In this document: in pieces, positions 36,508 through 48,705 of the stretch
Numbering within the stretch: the stretch's first letter is position 1
How the letters are laid out: the number at the start of each line of letters is the position of its first letter
NCBI GenBank assembly: GCA_019009955.1
Contig: CM032233.1
Coordinates: 112,702,001 to 112,766,000 of the forward strand
Reading direction: 5' to 3'
Length of the DNA stretch: 64,000 nucleotides
Source of the DNA: Riptortus pedestris
Taxonomy: Eukaryota; Arthropoda; Insecta; Hemiptera; Alydidae
The notes under the pieces: model-generated
Databases searched by the model: none
What the model saw: the letters and a program-made list of their open reading frames with translations, nothing else
What the model was told of the DNA's origin: nothing
Position numbers and translations under genes: made by a program

Positions 36508-36939
36508 AAAAGTCCGACACGGCTGTGTTAACTAAGCAGATTTCCCGCGTGAATCGCGTATTTGCATACAATTACATACTCGACATTTATAGGTAATTAA
36601 ATTTGCATTAACTTTGGTTCTAAACACGTTTTCGATCCGACGAATAATAACGGAGATATTTGGAATTTTCAAAATTCCACCTCTAAACCCTCCCCTCCCA
36701 ATAATCCGATTTGAGCAGTTAACGAACTTCATCTTTATTTTTACATATAACGCTTAAATGTCGAGTTTTGTATCGGTCAGACAAAAATTTCAACTGCTAG
36801 AGCGTTAACACACATACACATAAGTTTGAACGGACTTCATTTTCGTCATCTCCTAGTTGGGATCGATGGACATTTGACGAAAAGTTTTGAAAATCCTATC
36901 ATGAGTACAAGCTCAATAGATGCCTAAGGGAAATCTTCT
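36508..36939 (-). mobile_element. HINE-like element, compact full copy
   Basis: AAAAGTCCGACACGGCTGTG, AACTAAGCAGATTTCCCGCG, then directly the core (36570 on) with the arm deleted, the C-rich complement of the G-run (36680-36700), no TA tract (ACACACATACACATAAG instead), and a hairpin end reduced to GCCTAAGGGAAATCTTCT. Both termini are present at only about 430 bases. Confidence 0.85.
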
Positions 36940-38345
36940 AAAAATCTCAGCTCATGTGTTCATCATACCTGTAATTACTAAAGATATGACCTAAGGTTCA
37001 TTGAGCGTGTATTCCGAACTTCAGCATGATCCAACTATTACTGACTGAATTACGGGCAGATGAATTCCTTTCACTCTCAACATTAGGACTTAGCTTACAC
37101 ACTTCGGTTGCTTAATAAGTATACGTAACAACAACGATGGATTCTACAAAATTAATAAAGTTTATTAAATTTTCGTTGTTCAAATACCTTTCTGATTTCG
37201 ACCAACAAGTTTAAATCATGTTTATACGTTGAAGGATTACATAACAATTTCCTTGAGAAAAGAATTTTAAAAGTAACGCCCACTTTATACAAATATGGTA
37301 TATCAGGATGGGTTGTCTACAGGGTCACACACCTCACATTTCTTTTCTTGTTTGAATTATCTAAAAAAATAATGACATCGTATCGTGTCTAATGACAGTA
37401 AAAATTGACAATGCGATTAGACATAGAAATATATTATCTTAGTTATTCTGCAATACATAGGGAATTAATAAAAATAAATACCTACGCCCCATCAAACCTG
37501 CATGGTTTTTAACACTACTACTTTAAGAAACTTTACTACTGCTTATTTCAACTAGTGCTTTTAACAACTAAACTCAATATTATTCTGTAATAATAAATAG
37601 TTATGAATCTTAATGAATCTCCTATTTGTAATACTACTTCTTTCAAATATTTCTTTCAATAATAAAACTTGCACCTTTCGTGCCTCTCTGCGTATGTTAT
37701 TTTTATTAGCAGAAAATTTAGTGATGTTAATTGATAGCTGTATATTTTTAATTTTCTTACTATAAAACGAATGACCGAACGTCGTAAGTTATTAGTTAGG
37801 AATATTTCCTTTGTTTTGATTGAGTACAGCTCACTCTACTAGACACATTTTGCACTAATGGTAACTGCTTCACCAACTTACCTTTCTTCAATTTTTGGCT
37901 ATTTACAGACGATTAAATAATGCAAATGCTGATCATTGATAATAGATTTCTTTAAATGTTTTTGCAGTCTGTTTTACGTATTCTTGAATTATTGCTTTCC
38001 GAGTGATTCAATACATTCAATATTATTACTATCAACTACTATTTTTAGTACTACTTCTTTCAACAATTACTTTGAATTTTACGATTTTATATTACAATAT
38101 TATTACTTTTTTCAATACTACTTCTTTCAAAAATCACATTCAATACTGCTACTTTCAACTACTACATTCAACATTATTACTGTCAAATACTATTTTCAAT
38201 ACTACTTCGTTCAAAAATTACTTTCAATAGCAGTACTTTCAACTACTACAACTATACATATACTGCCTTTCCTAGGTAGTTTCCTAGTTTTAGTAAGTTT
38301 AAACACCGGAAAGGGTTAGTAATGGAGAGCAGTATCATGGTAACA
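36940..38345. other. No gene; imperfect ACTACT-type repeat
   Basis: AT-rich. From about 37500 to 38260 short variants of TACTACTTTCAATA recur irregularly (for example about 38040, 38110, 38160, 38200), giving the Tyr/Phe/Thr-rich open frames seen there. I read it as low-complexity drift and not a protein gene. Confidence 0.5.
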
Positions 38346-38600
38346 CATGTAAAGCTTTTTTTAAAAGCAAAATTGCAAATACACAAACAGTTCATCAGAC
38401 CAACAGTTATATATGGCTGTGAAATGTAAACTTTTCTAAGGAAAACCCGTAGACCCCACATCGTTTGGGAGATAATAGCCATACGACAGATATTTGGAGC
38501 AATGAGGGAACGGTGGAATGAAGGCCGGAGTTGGGGACTGTGTTCGTGTTGGTGAGAAAGGCACAGAGGTGACTGGATTATTTTAGGGAGGGCCCGGAAT
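38346..38600 (+). pseudogene. Non-LTR retrotransposon RT C-terminal fragment
   Basis: The plus-strand frame reads KLQIHKQFIRPTVIYGCEM, a stop, then TFLRKTRRPHIVWEIIAIRQ and IFGAMRERWNEG. This is the IRP..LYGCE.W / I.RKIFG..RE signature found after the reverse-transcriptase domain of RTE/CR1-like elements. It carries an in-frame stop, and the polymerase core is absent. Confidence 0.78.
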
Positions 38601-38876
38601 CCGTGTTTAAATTGTCGACAGGTCCTGCAAGGACAGTAGCTCCTTGTAGCAAGTGAGAAATTACTACACAGCCAAAAAAGCTGATTAGTATTTGATCAAC
38701 AGTACATTTCCAATTAACCCGTTTCTGTCAAGCCCCTTTGGCCAAACTTATTTCCGCAATACTGGAACTAGTTGGGAGGTTTCCAGAATAATTAACTATT
38801 GCCAACAGTGCAAAGCATGCTGGTTATCTGCTTTTAGTCGATAGCCGTAAAACATGGTTACTAATTTTTATAAAGT
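38601..38876. other. Spacer
   Basis: No feature supported. Confidence 0.45.
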
Positions 38877-39730
38877 ACTAGCTGAATTCATTTCAGGCCC
38901 AATAATGATGGTACTTTTATTTTTTTTGGGCTTTACTTTGGTCAATATTTTTCATTTTCCCGTCTCAATGCTTAGGATTTACACCCGAGTCCAGCGTTCT
39001 GGGATATATTAAGAATAAAAGTATTTGTTATGTACTAATTCTACAAAATACACAATATTTTTATATTACCCGTTTCCTGCACATGTATCTTTTTTTTATC
39101 ACAGATTATCATATTATTATGGTCAAAAATACGGAGTTTCGTTGATTTCGATTTAGTCTTCGCGTCCTATAGCATTGTTGACCCCTTCTATAGTTTTTCG
39201 TGTAGACCTCATTCATACTTCGCTATACGGCAAAAGTGCATATAACAAAAGTTACTTTAAATATAAAAACAAACGACTTTTGTTATTGACACGTTTGCCG
39301 AAAAATGAATAGGTTACGAAATATCGCGATTTTATATTTTAAACCTCTCTTATAACCCCCACGAAGTTTTATTTAGTTCGGTTGAGTCTTTTGTCCCATA
39401 GAAAAATGATGACTCCCACTATAGTTTTTAGTGTATAACTCATTAATACTTCGGTATACGACAAAAGTGTATACAACAAAAGTTACTGTAAAATACAAAA
39501 TAAACAACTTTTATTATGAGCATATTTGCCGAAAAACCAATAGGAAACGAAATATCGCTGTTTTTAATTTCAGGCCTCCTTTACAACCCCCACTCCTGCT
39601 CGTCTCAGAGAACATTAATATAGCCTAAAGTCTAAGTCGGGTTAGTAGTAATATGCATACCAAGTTTCACAAAATTCGGTTCAGCCATTTACGATTCTTC
39701 ATTCATCATTCATTTTTATATAGAGAGAGA
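38877..39730 (+). mobile_element. RTE-like non-coding retroelement remnant
   Basis: Opens with ACTAGCTGA and ends with CCAAGTTTCACAAAATTCGG, TTCAGCCATTT and TTTTATATAGAGAGAG. I associate this start/end pair with short RTE-type non-LTR derivatives widespread in insects. The middle is a tandem duplication. No coding sequence. Confidence 0.5.
39156..39605 (+). repeat. Two tandem 230-base units
   Basis: Unit 1 starts at about 39156 (GTCTTCGCGTCCTATAG) and unit 2 at about 39386 (GTCTTTTGTCCCATAG). They share CTATAGTTTTT.GTGTA, ATACTTCG.TATACG.CAAAAG and TTTGCCGAAAAA with moderate divergence. Confidence 0.8.
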
Positions 39731-42475
39731 TTAAGCACGTCTAAACATTAATAATAGAGGAGTGTTGTGGATGCTACCTCAAGACTTGTCAAGCTTAGTG
39801 GAAGAAAGCCTTCTTGACTCAATGGGCGTCATTAACAATCATTTATATTCCTAAATGTTTTATTGTTTATTATTTCTACTTGTTTCAATTAATATTTTAA
39901 TTATTCCATTTGAATTTAGTTATTATAAATTCAGAAATTTAGTTATTTCATTTGTTTAACAAACATTTGTTCCTTTTAATTTTTCTTATATTTCTTTTTT
40001 CCTTTTAATAACCAAATATCTCTAAAATTGCTTGGAAGTTGTTTCTTCAGAAGCTCAATATTAGTTAGCACAATTCCTTTTTTTTAATAAAGGATTTTTT
40101 CTCAATAGAGTCTATGTACTAAGAAAATGGTGTGTTATCATTTAAAATAGTGCTAAATATTACCATTTAGACTATTAAACTATTTTTCATAACATTAAAG
40201 TGACTTTTAAAAAGAATATAATCATTGTTAGCCTGGCTGATGACTGGTATATATTGTGAGAGAAACACGTGTTACTAATCGAGTCAGGTATCAGACTAGT
40301 GCAGGCACGTGACGAGGCTGGTTATTTTATAGTCACGCATTCAGTCCGTTGGCTTCAAATACCAACAATAGCGGCTAACATAATTAAAATTGTTACGGCT
40401 TAAACACATAATAGCAGTATATTTGCGATTTTCTCAATATACAGTTAATTTTTAAGTATTAAATTATGAATTAATTTTGGTAAGGAATAGAATGAAAAAA
40501 CATATAGCTCCTTAATTAATAGTTTTCAATGAGCAGTGAAATATTTTGCAATATAATTTAGTTTAATATGAATAAAAGCGTTCTCCACATGTAATACGCT
40601 TCCTCAAGAAAAGAATAATTAAATTATCTTACAAGTAGATTAAAACAAAAACATTACGATATCAAAACATTATTGGGACTTTTATTTCTTATCTGAGTGT
40701 CTATATGATAGTTTCATGAAATACACTAATGCATTGGAGTAGAGTTTATCTTAATCTATGATAATATAAATGATTAAGATTAAATAATAACATATTGTAT
40801 GCGTTAGCGCATAAAAATAAAAAATAAAATACGAAACTTTTATCTTTCACTCTTTTCTAATCATAACATTTATCAGTTAACATCTTTGCATTGCATTATC
40901 ATAATAATTTTCTAAAATATTTCAGATTATACAGAAAGGTAATTATTATAGCTGGATTATGAGTATATCAAAATATTTTGATTTTTCTATCATTTCTCTA
41001 GAGTGTATATAACTCTTTGTATTTATTACAAATTAAATTACCAAGCCAACTCGTTTCAGGCCACTGAGGAATTTTATTTACCGTATAACTCTGACAAGTT
41101 TTCATTAATTTTTAAATTTATGGTACAATACTATCTATACTGCGTAAAAATGTAAAACTTCGTACATTCACGCAGGCGAAGGATTCATTTATTCAACCAT
41201 ATACAAATCATTTAAAAACAAATGACTTTATCATTAACTGAATTATTGATAACTAATGTAAAATTATGGGAAAATGTTATTTTTATTCTTCTAAAGTAAA
41301 CAAAATATTACGTTGTTGCAAAAAAAAAATAATGTGATATGCAGGACATTTTTCGTATTAGTTTTAGCTTATATGAAACAGACAAACTAATTTTTCAAAA
41401 ATTTAAATTTTATGAAATGATAAAATTAAATTAAATTCTGTGATAGCTGCTATAAAACCATGCAGGTACAACAAATTGCAGAGTGGCGCCAGTGAAATTA
41501 AGCATATTTGGTAATTCCGATAATGTAACAAAAAATACAGTAACAATAATAGATTTTAATTCTTCCTTAAGTCCTTTCAGTCCCAAAAGTGCAATATTAC
41601 TCAGTTTTCCATGTCTCTTTATAAAAACAAGTTTATATGTTTACTCCTATTTTTATTTTTTGTGATTCTGCGACCCTCACCATGGATATTTGAAGAATAG
41701 ACTTAATTAAATTACTTTTAAATATTACAAATAGTTACCTATAAAACCTAAGTTAATATTTAAGGGAGAAAAATTTGTAAAAGTCTTGAGTATAAATAAA
41801 TCAGTTGAGATGTGTTTTGTTTGGTTGTGGAGAAATTAACTCGGATCCTTAGTTCAATCCTTGTTAAAAAAAGGTTGATAACCTAATTCTTAAACCCCCA
41901 CCCACCCATTCCCTAATTGGAGAGCATGAAGTGCCTAAAAGTTGGGAACCTTTTGAGGAAGATTATTGAGATTATTTACATGATTTATCATCACCAAGGA
42001 AAAGCCAAGAAAAATTATTTTCTACATGGCCCGTACAATATATCCCATGTATTTGTTTTAAATTTTGGTAACATTATACAATAATTATGCTTTCAATTTT
42101 TCTAAATTAAAAATAAAATAAAAGGAACATAAATAATGACATTTAATTAACAATATAAACAATTTTAAAGAAAGAGAGAAAGTATACTAAGTTCAAGGTA
42201 AATAAGAAAAAAAATAAAATTAAAAATATACACAAATCAATACAAAATTATTACAAATTAAAAAAAAATATACAAATCAAAACAAAATGAGGAAATAATA
42301 TATATAAATATAAAATTATCTGTAGTAAGTATAACAGTTTCCCATGATTTGATAAACGTTCTCAGCAAATTTTCGAAGAGCTTCATTGCATTTATAAACT
42401 AAAATTCTGTCATCAAAAGGACAATGCTTTACTTTGTTTCTCACTGTCCATTTTAAAATCTGTCGTTCATCAGTC
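39731..42475. other. AT-rich desert, no gene
   Basis: About 2.7 kb, free of HINE copies, very AT-rich, with many A/T runs. A 60-codon plus-strand frame at 41483-41665 has no recognised motif. I support nothing here. Confidence 0.5.
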
Positions 42476-42483
42476 TATATATG

Positions 42484-42568
<85 letters not shown>
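42476..42568. repeat. (TA)n microsatellite, not in HINE
   Basis: About 90 bases of TA with small interruptions. Neither flank matches the HINE-like family. Confidence 0.92.
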
Positions 42569-42570
<2 letters not shown>

Positions 42571-42838
42571 CATGATGGGATTAATAGAGAGAAGAGTCAG
42601 GGGATGTTTACTTACCCCAAATGTTTTATACCAAAAGCAGATGAGATAGTTGACGTGCTCGGTGTTGATGTATGAGTTAGAGAGATTGTGTAGCCATGCT
42701 TGCAGCGGGACGAACTGGCCGCGAGGGACTGAGAGCTGGGCTCACTTTCACCCTTCCTGACCCCCTTACCCCTCCTCCCGCCTCCCCCTACCCTACCCCC
42801 ACGAGTCCTATTATGTTATAAAAAAAAATAATAATAAT
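42569..42838. other. C-rich patch, no gene
   Basis: GC-richer with CCCCCTTACCCCTCCTCCCG (about 42769-42790), followed by an A/ATA run. No coding signal. Confidence 0.45.
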
Positions 42839-42885
42839 AAAGTCCATCAACCTGGGGCTGCGTAAACTATAAAGCCGATTTCCCA
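42839..42885 (-). mobile_element. Solo HINE-like right end
   Basis: AAAGTCCATCAACCTGGGGC, then TGCGTAAACTATAAAGCCGA and TTTCCCACGCG. Terminal 45 bases only, followed by a complete copy in the opposite orientation. Confidence 0.7.
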
Positions 42886-42931
42886 CGCGCTGGAATGACA
42901 CACTAGCAATGCATCTCCCCTTATTTCTTTT

Positions 42932-44264
42932 AGCAGATTTCCCTTAAGGGAAATCAGCAATTAAGGTCGTACTCATGACGCGATTTTCGAACAGTATCTT
43001 AAAATGACATGGATCCTACCCTGGAGATGACGAAAATGTTGTCCGTTCTCTCTAACGATCTAGCGGTCGTAACGTTTGTTTGATCATTAACTAACTCAAT
43101 ATTTAATCGTTTTATGCAAAAAGAAAGATCAGGTTCGTTAATGGTTGGAATTGGACAAGGGGGAGGGGGGGGGGTTTAAGAGGGTTCGTTTTTCGAAAAT
43201 TCGAAATATCTCTGTTGATATGCGTCGGATCCAAAACTTGTATAAAAACAATCACATGTATGTAAGATAAACCCCCGATTTATGAGAAGTGTAACACAGA
43301 CTTGACTATCTACCACATATTAATTGAATGTCAAAAGTATACAGATATTAGAAACAAATGCAATATTTCCAATGATATAAAAGTGGCCCTTGGAGACGAC
43401 CCGAAAGAACTCGATAAATTGTTTAATTTTGTGAAAAATACGAATTTATACAAAGAAATTTAAAGTATAATTTTTTTGTACCCTCGTTTATGTTGTTAAA
43501 ATGGCGATATGGATGAGGATATCAAAATGTGAATTATAGATATTACAGGGCGATGATAACCTGGTGGTTTTTCGCCCTAAAACCTTACGAAACAAACAAA
43601 TGTACTATAAATATTGTTATATACATTTGCTCTCTAGCTTGAATATTAATCGAGATATTTGCAACTTTCATATTCAGCTATTGTCGGGTCTGTTCTTGCG
43701 ATTCTGCTGGAAGTTAATTAGGCAGTTTCCGTAACTGTTTGACTTTCGTGAAATTGGTGTAAGCTTCTTCTTTGTGATATATGTGCAAAGACGTTCTGAT
43801 GCAAATAATAATTACTCTCTTAGAGAGTGGTGTATGCTTTTTATTTGTGAAATATATGCAAATACGTTCTGTTGATCCCCTCCCCCTTCTTTAGTTCATG
43901 GACTACTAAAATTTGAGTAATTCAGATAAAAATAATTCCGTTTCATTATAAATTACAGTACTGGATATAATAAGTAGTTTTCAATAAAGTTTCAATAATA
44001 TGTGATATTCAGATATATTTCAGCAATTGTTTTTCTTTCCGGTGAAGAATATTTGTATCTATAGGTTGAGCTCTGGGTGGTTGGCAGACCTGTTTGTTTA
44101 CAATTCAGAACTTTCCGTTTAGAGGCTATTAAAATTGAGTGAAATATTTCTCATTGCCGCTTACCTAATATTCACGGTGGTGTTAAGTGTTACAGATTTA
44201 CCTATTGCAAAACTTCACGAGGGAAACGTGTTTAGTTTACGCAGTCCCTGCGTGACGGACTTTT
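42932..44264 (+). mobile_element. HINE-like D-type copy with retroelement insertion
   Basis: AGCAGATTTCCCTTAAGGGA start; TA tract absent (GTTGTCCGTTCTCTCTAACG); core with G-run of nine; insertion 43251-43594; then GTACTATAAATATTGTTATA, a mixed B arm with a duplicated GCTTCTTCTTTGTGATATAT-like segment (about 43764 and 43836), the D arm, and CGCAGTCCCTGCGTGACGGA then CTTTT. Confidence 0.85.
43251..43594 (+). pseudogene. Jockey-like ORF2 tail and 3' UTR
   Basis: Codes for MRSVTQT-class text in one frame. The aligned family text is CDNAs of the segment PPIYEKCNTDLTIYHILIEC, followed by the 3' untranslated region to ...CTAAAACCTTACGAAACAAAC. It is collinear with 31915-32958 without the Tc1-like insertion. 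The junction GACTATCTACC at about 43306-43316 is the empty site for that insertion. Confidence 0.82.
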
Positions 44265-44309
44265 CTAAGAAATTCGATGAGTAGAAGGTTAATTGCAGAC
44301 TTTAAACAA

Positions 44310-44675
44310 GAAAATAATAATTACTCCCTTAACATTTTTGAGCTGCAAGAAAATGTATAGAACAACAGTTGTAGAACACCAATAGTTTAAGAAAAATCGT
44401 TCTGCAACATTTTTCTATCTGACTCATAACGGAGATATTTTGAATTTTCGAAATATCTATTACTGTGATATCTTTACAATGCTTCCAACGTTTGTCTGAA
44501 CAAATTCTGATTTTATGGAGTGTAGTATACGTGCTTTTTTTAGCAAATTTCCCTGAAGGGAAATCAGCTATTGAGGTCGTACTCATGACGCGTTTTTCGA
44601 AACAGTTCTTCAAATGTCCATCTATCCAAACCAGGAGATGACGAAAATTAGGTCCGTTGTAAATTATATATATAC
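44310..44675. mobile_element. HINE-like fragments
   Basis: A minus-oriented core-like remnant at about 44330-44470 (CTCATAACGGAGATATTTTG) precedes a plus-oriented hairpin end at 44542-44675 (AGCAAATTTCCCTGAAGGGA, GGTCGTACTCATGACGCG, GGAGATGACGAAAATTAGGT). The latter is cut off in a short TA run, exactly where the duplicated block at 44681 begins. Confidence 0.7.
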
Positions 44676-44680
44676 ATACG

Positions 44681-45015
44681 TCACAGAGCTGGTAAGTAAT
44701 AATTCATGATTTAAAATACATGTCAAATAATGTGTTTACATTTGTTTGTGATATGATGGTAACCACTAGTGTGAAATTCAGTTCAGTGAAAAACGTATGC
44801 TAGTTTTTAATTTAATTAAGGAATTTGGCAATAAATATAGCTTTCGGTCTACCTTTTTTTTTTTTTTTTTTTTTTTGTAAACCAAAATATATTTTGTGAT
44901 TTGTGGTTAGGATATTAGCAGATGGAAATCTCGTACTCATTATTCGATTTCCGAAAAATGTCTTCAAATTTCCAACGATCCAACCCAGGAGATGACGAAA
45001 ATGAGGACCGTTCAA

Positions 45016-45068
<53 letters not shown>

Positions 45069-45717
45069 TACGCTCGATATTTAATCGTTTTATGTAAAAA
45101 GAAAGATCAAGGTCGTTAATAGCTAAAATAGGGCACGTGGGAGGGTGGTTTAGAGGAGAAGATTTTCAAAAATTGGAAATATCTCCATTATAATACGAAA
45201 AAATGAATAGAACCATACTTATTAAAATTAAGATGTACTATAAATATTGTTATGTACATGTCTGCTCTATCTTGAATATGAACCAAGATATTTGAATTTT
45301 TCAGCAAACCTCCACTTCTACTTATGTTACATAAACAATACATTGTTATATAATAAACCACATTATTCGAAACTTAAATACCAAATATTGTTTTCAAGAG
45401 ACCTTTATTATACATGTAAATATATTATGGTGACCCCACCGCCCGTCTTAAGTTCTTGGACTACTGAAATTTGAATGATTGAGATACAAATTAGTCTTAT
45501 TTCTTATAAATTACTGTACTAGATGTAGTAAATAGTGTTCAATAAAATTAATATATTATATTCTGATATATTTCAGTAATTGTTTTTCTTTTTGTTCAGA
45601 GGTTAGTAGACCAGTTGTTTACATTTCAGACGCTTCCCGTCGGGAGGGGAAGGATGTCTTATTACCGCTTGTATTTATTCACTTAATATTCAGGATTGTG
45701 TTGTGATACCAGTATGC
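44681..45717 (+). repeat. 1-kb duplicated block, copy A (flank plus HINE)
   Basis: Collinear with 61432-62480. The first 236 bases (from TCACAGAGCTGGTAAGTAAT, through a poly-T run at about 44853-44876, to GGATATTAGCAG) are not part of the HINE consensus. A D-type HINE copy from 44917 follows (damaged hairpin, TA tract 45019-45064, core, D arm). This copy loses its right end at about 45717 (ACCAGTATGCACGCCC). Confidence 0.88.
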
Positions 45718-45994
45718 ACGCCCTTATTTTGTGACATTAGTTATATCTAATAGGGAGGAAGGAAATTAATTTAATTTTACCTTATCCTTACTGAGACCAA
45801 TGAAAGTATTTGTGGGAATAAAAAAAAATCGTCAGGTTTTACTAAACCCTCTTTATTTTTTTAAAGCGCCAATGCTGAGTTTCAAAAATATTCTCTTCTC
45901 ACTTTAAGACTAAACCGCAACAGGAGGATATATAACTCATGATAAACAGCCTTAGTTCATGAGGTAATTTGCCAACAACTCTTTGCCCCCCATT
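45718..45994. other. Spacer
   Basis: Contains the left arm of an inverted repeat at 45841-45867 (see 45841-46377). Confidence 0.5.
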
Positions 45995-46377
45995 TTTTAG
46001 TTTCTAGCCTTCAGTAAACCCCCACTTTTAGACATCGTACTTTAAAAATAAGAGAAAATATCATGAAACGTCTTATTCCAAGCTTAAATACCAAATATAA
46101 TTTTTAACATTCCTTAATTATGTTAGAATGTGAATACGTCATGAATAGATTTTATTGACCACCCACTTCTATTCATCGGATTTTTTTTTGCAAATAGAGA
46201 ATATATGCTGAGATGAGATCAGTAGTGTGTCATTCCAACACGTGGGAAATCTGCTTAGTTTATGCAGTCCCTGCTTGACGGACTTTTATAGTAGCAAGAA
46301 TGATTGTAGAACTCAACATTGTAAATGCCCAGGAGAGAGAAAACTTCGCTGTTTCAAAAAAATAAAGAGGGTTTAGT
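45841..46377. repeat. Inverted repeat, 27-base arms
   Basis: ACTAAACCCTCTTTATTTTT then TTAAAGC (45841-45867) versus the inverse GTTTCAAAAAAATAAAGAGG then GTTTAGT (46351-46377), about 25/27. A HINE right end lies between the arms. Confidence 0.7.
45995..46286 (+). mobile_element. HINE-like variant right end
   Basis: TTTTTAGTTTCTAGCCTTCA arm, then a variant ending (ATATATGCTGAGATGAGATC, GTGTGTCATTCCAACACGTG, GGAAATCTGCTTAGTTTATG, CCTGCTTGACGGACTTTTA). The same ending occurs at 50288-50394 and, inverted, at 42839-42900, which marks another right-end subtype. Confidence 0.75.
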
Positions 46378-46395
46378 GGGAGCTGAAGATCTTTT

Positions 46396-47388
46396 GGGTC
46401 TTTTCTACTTAAGGTACGCCAGTTACTCTATGTATATTCGTCTGTTGATGCTCTAGCGTTTTATATAAAAAGAAAGATTAAGTTCGATTATGGCAGAAAT
46501 CGGACCAGTGGGGGGGGGGGGGAGTATCTCCGTTACTATTCGTCGGATCGAAAAATTGTACAGAGTCAGTTAAATTAAATTAAATTACCTTAACATTACA
46601 ATAAATGTTCTTATATACATTTATTCTCCATCTTGCATATTAACCGAGATATTTGCATTTTTCAGTTTTCAGCCTTCACCAATCCCCCACTTCTACTTAT
46701 GTTACACAAACAATAGTCTATTCTATAATAAACCACATTATTCGAGATACACGCAAATACGTCCCCCCCATGTCTTAAGTTTTACAATCATTTGATTGAT
46801 TGAGATAAAAATTTGTATGTACCAGTATGTAAATTTTTGTATTGTTGAACTTCACAAGGGAAATCTGCTTAGTTTGCGCAGCCCCTGCGTGGCGGTCTTT
46901 TCTAGAAATATAATCACTTGTTGCGATAACAGTTATTATTGTTCCATATGATCTATATATTAACTCCTATGATTTATTAAGTAATTACGGTTGCCCGGAT
47001 ATTTTACTTAGCAATCATGAATTTAATACAGCTCAGTGGTGTTCTTAAATCGGAAGAAACGGTATTTAAGGACCTTCAGAAATACGGAATATTACATGGG
47101 AGAAGGAAATGCAGAAGAGGACTCTTAATGATGGTATATTTTTACAAAAGAAATATCGATGTAATAGACGAAGTTGCCGTCAAGTAGTGGGAGGCTATAG
47201 CGGGACATCGTTTAATAACTGAATAATAATTGGCGTTTACAAGTAAAATTGAATAATAAAGGGCGTTTATAATTTGATTTTTTTTCTTAAATAAACAACA
47301 TATATTATACAATAATAATAACATAGTATTAAAATAAATCACTGATCTTCATCAAAAGTAACTGGCGTACCGAAAGTAAAAAAGACCC
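46396..47388. repeat. Inverted repeat, 32-base arms about 0.9 kb apart
   Basis: GGGTCTTTTCTACTTAAGGT then ACGCCAGTTACT (46396-46427) and its inverse AGTAACTGGCGTACCGAAAG then TAAAAAAGACCC (47357-47388), about 29/32. The interval holds a HINE fragment and unique DNA with no transposase. Confidence 0.7.
46440..46901 (+). mobile_element. HINE-like copy, left end lost
   Basis: Starts at TCTGTTGATGCTCTAGCG just after the inverted-repeat arm. It has a short core with a 12-G run (46509-46522), a shortened D arm and the terminus GCGCAGCCCCTGCGTGGCGG. No hairpin end and no TA tract. Confidence 0.8.
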
Positions 47389-48319
47389 GATTTTTTTTTA
47401 TTGCCTTAATTTAATTTGTAATTTGAGAACATTTTCGCATTCACAAGAGCTGGAATCCCGGTCTCGAGGCTTTCTAACGCAGTTCTGCCAACTAAACTAC
47501 GGATAGCAGTAGCGACTAGTACAATAATTTCCTCAAATTAATTGGACTAACACAAATACAAATGAAACGAGGATTTGAATTTCAACCAGTAGTTTACTTT
47601 ATCAGTTGACCCAAATAACTGACAGCACTACTCTTTAAAAGGAACCGGGATTATTTGAGTATCAATGCTACTTCAAATTTAAATATGCAAATGATACATA
47701 TCATAAATAAATCATGTCAGGAATAAATAATGTCTCGTTGTGGTCGAAAACTAAAAAAAATGACGATTACTGTATTTGTAACATATAATGTGTGTTCAAT
47801 TTCTAGTATATGATTCCACCTTCACAAATTAACTTTTTAAATGTTAACTTGTTGAATTGAAGAATTTGTTTTGGTGAATAGAACATTAATATTTTAACAT
47901 TGTAACTATTTTCACACAAAAAATAGTTAGTAACACTTGGTATGTACGTAAAACGTGGGCATTACGTTTGTTATTAATCAAAATTAATGCACAGATTATA
48001 CATAAGTCAAAGAAATATTTCTTCAGATAAATATTTTACAAATAAAAAAGTGTTGCTAAAAAAAAAAAAAAAAAAAAAAAAAAAGCCAAACTAATATTTT
48101 CTCACGATGAGGGTTCAAGAGGACAACAGCTAGATGTACAGATTTGGCATCTTAATGTTCCTTCTCAAGGAACATGTTTTTCATTAACACATGACCTAAC
48201 ACCTGACTTGTAAGTATTACAAAACATACACTACGAAGAACACCTGCTTCAAGGCACATTTTCCTGCTTTCTTGTAGCGGTTTTCTGTTATAATAGTTAA
48301 TTTAGTTAATTAATTAATA
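46902..48319. other. No gene; poly-A run
   Basis: AT-rich with a pure A-run of about 27 at 48058-48084. A tRNA-like stretch at about 47445-47520 is listed separately. Nothing coding is recognised. Confidence 0.5.
47445..47522 (-). repeat. tRNA-like SINE head, candidate
   Basis: On the minus strand GTAGTTTAGTTGGCAGAACT fits box A, and GAGACCGGGATTCCAGC is a degenerate box B with about the usual spacing. I do not see a full cloverleaf. It may be a SINE head or a decayed tRNA gene. Confidence 0.35.
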
Positions 48320-48327
48320 ATTACAAC

Positions 48328-48644
48328 CAGTGGCGGCTCGTGGCTAAAAATAGTGGGGGTGCTGCTCCAGAAAAGTTTTAGCCTTAGCACGCCAGGGTCG
48401 GCACTACAGGAACGACAGTTTTCTCTCTCCCTTGTGGAGCTTCCTGTGAGAGTCAAACACCTCACCGATGGAACTGTGAAGCTCACAGTTCCACACAAAG
48501 ATTTTTGTATCTTTTTTAGCAGATTTCCCTCAAGGGAAATCAGCTATTGAGGTCGTACTCATGATGCGAGTTTCGAAAAATTTATTCAAATGTCCATCGA
48601 TCCTACCCAGGAGATGACGAAAATGAGGTCCGTTCAAAATTATT

Positions 48645-48705
<61 letters not shown>

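Noticed and set aside
37936..38319. 127-codon Tyr/Phe/Ser-rich plus-strand frame as a membrane protein gene
   Set aside because: It is produced by irregular TACTACTTTCAATA-type low-complexity DNA, and overlapping frames look equally hydrophobic.
40225..40262. A third hammerhead-like motif (CTGATGAC ... GAGAAACAC)
   Set aside because: Stem II does not pair convincingly and it shares no flanking similarity with the two related motifs.
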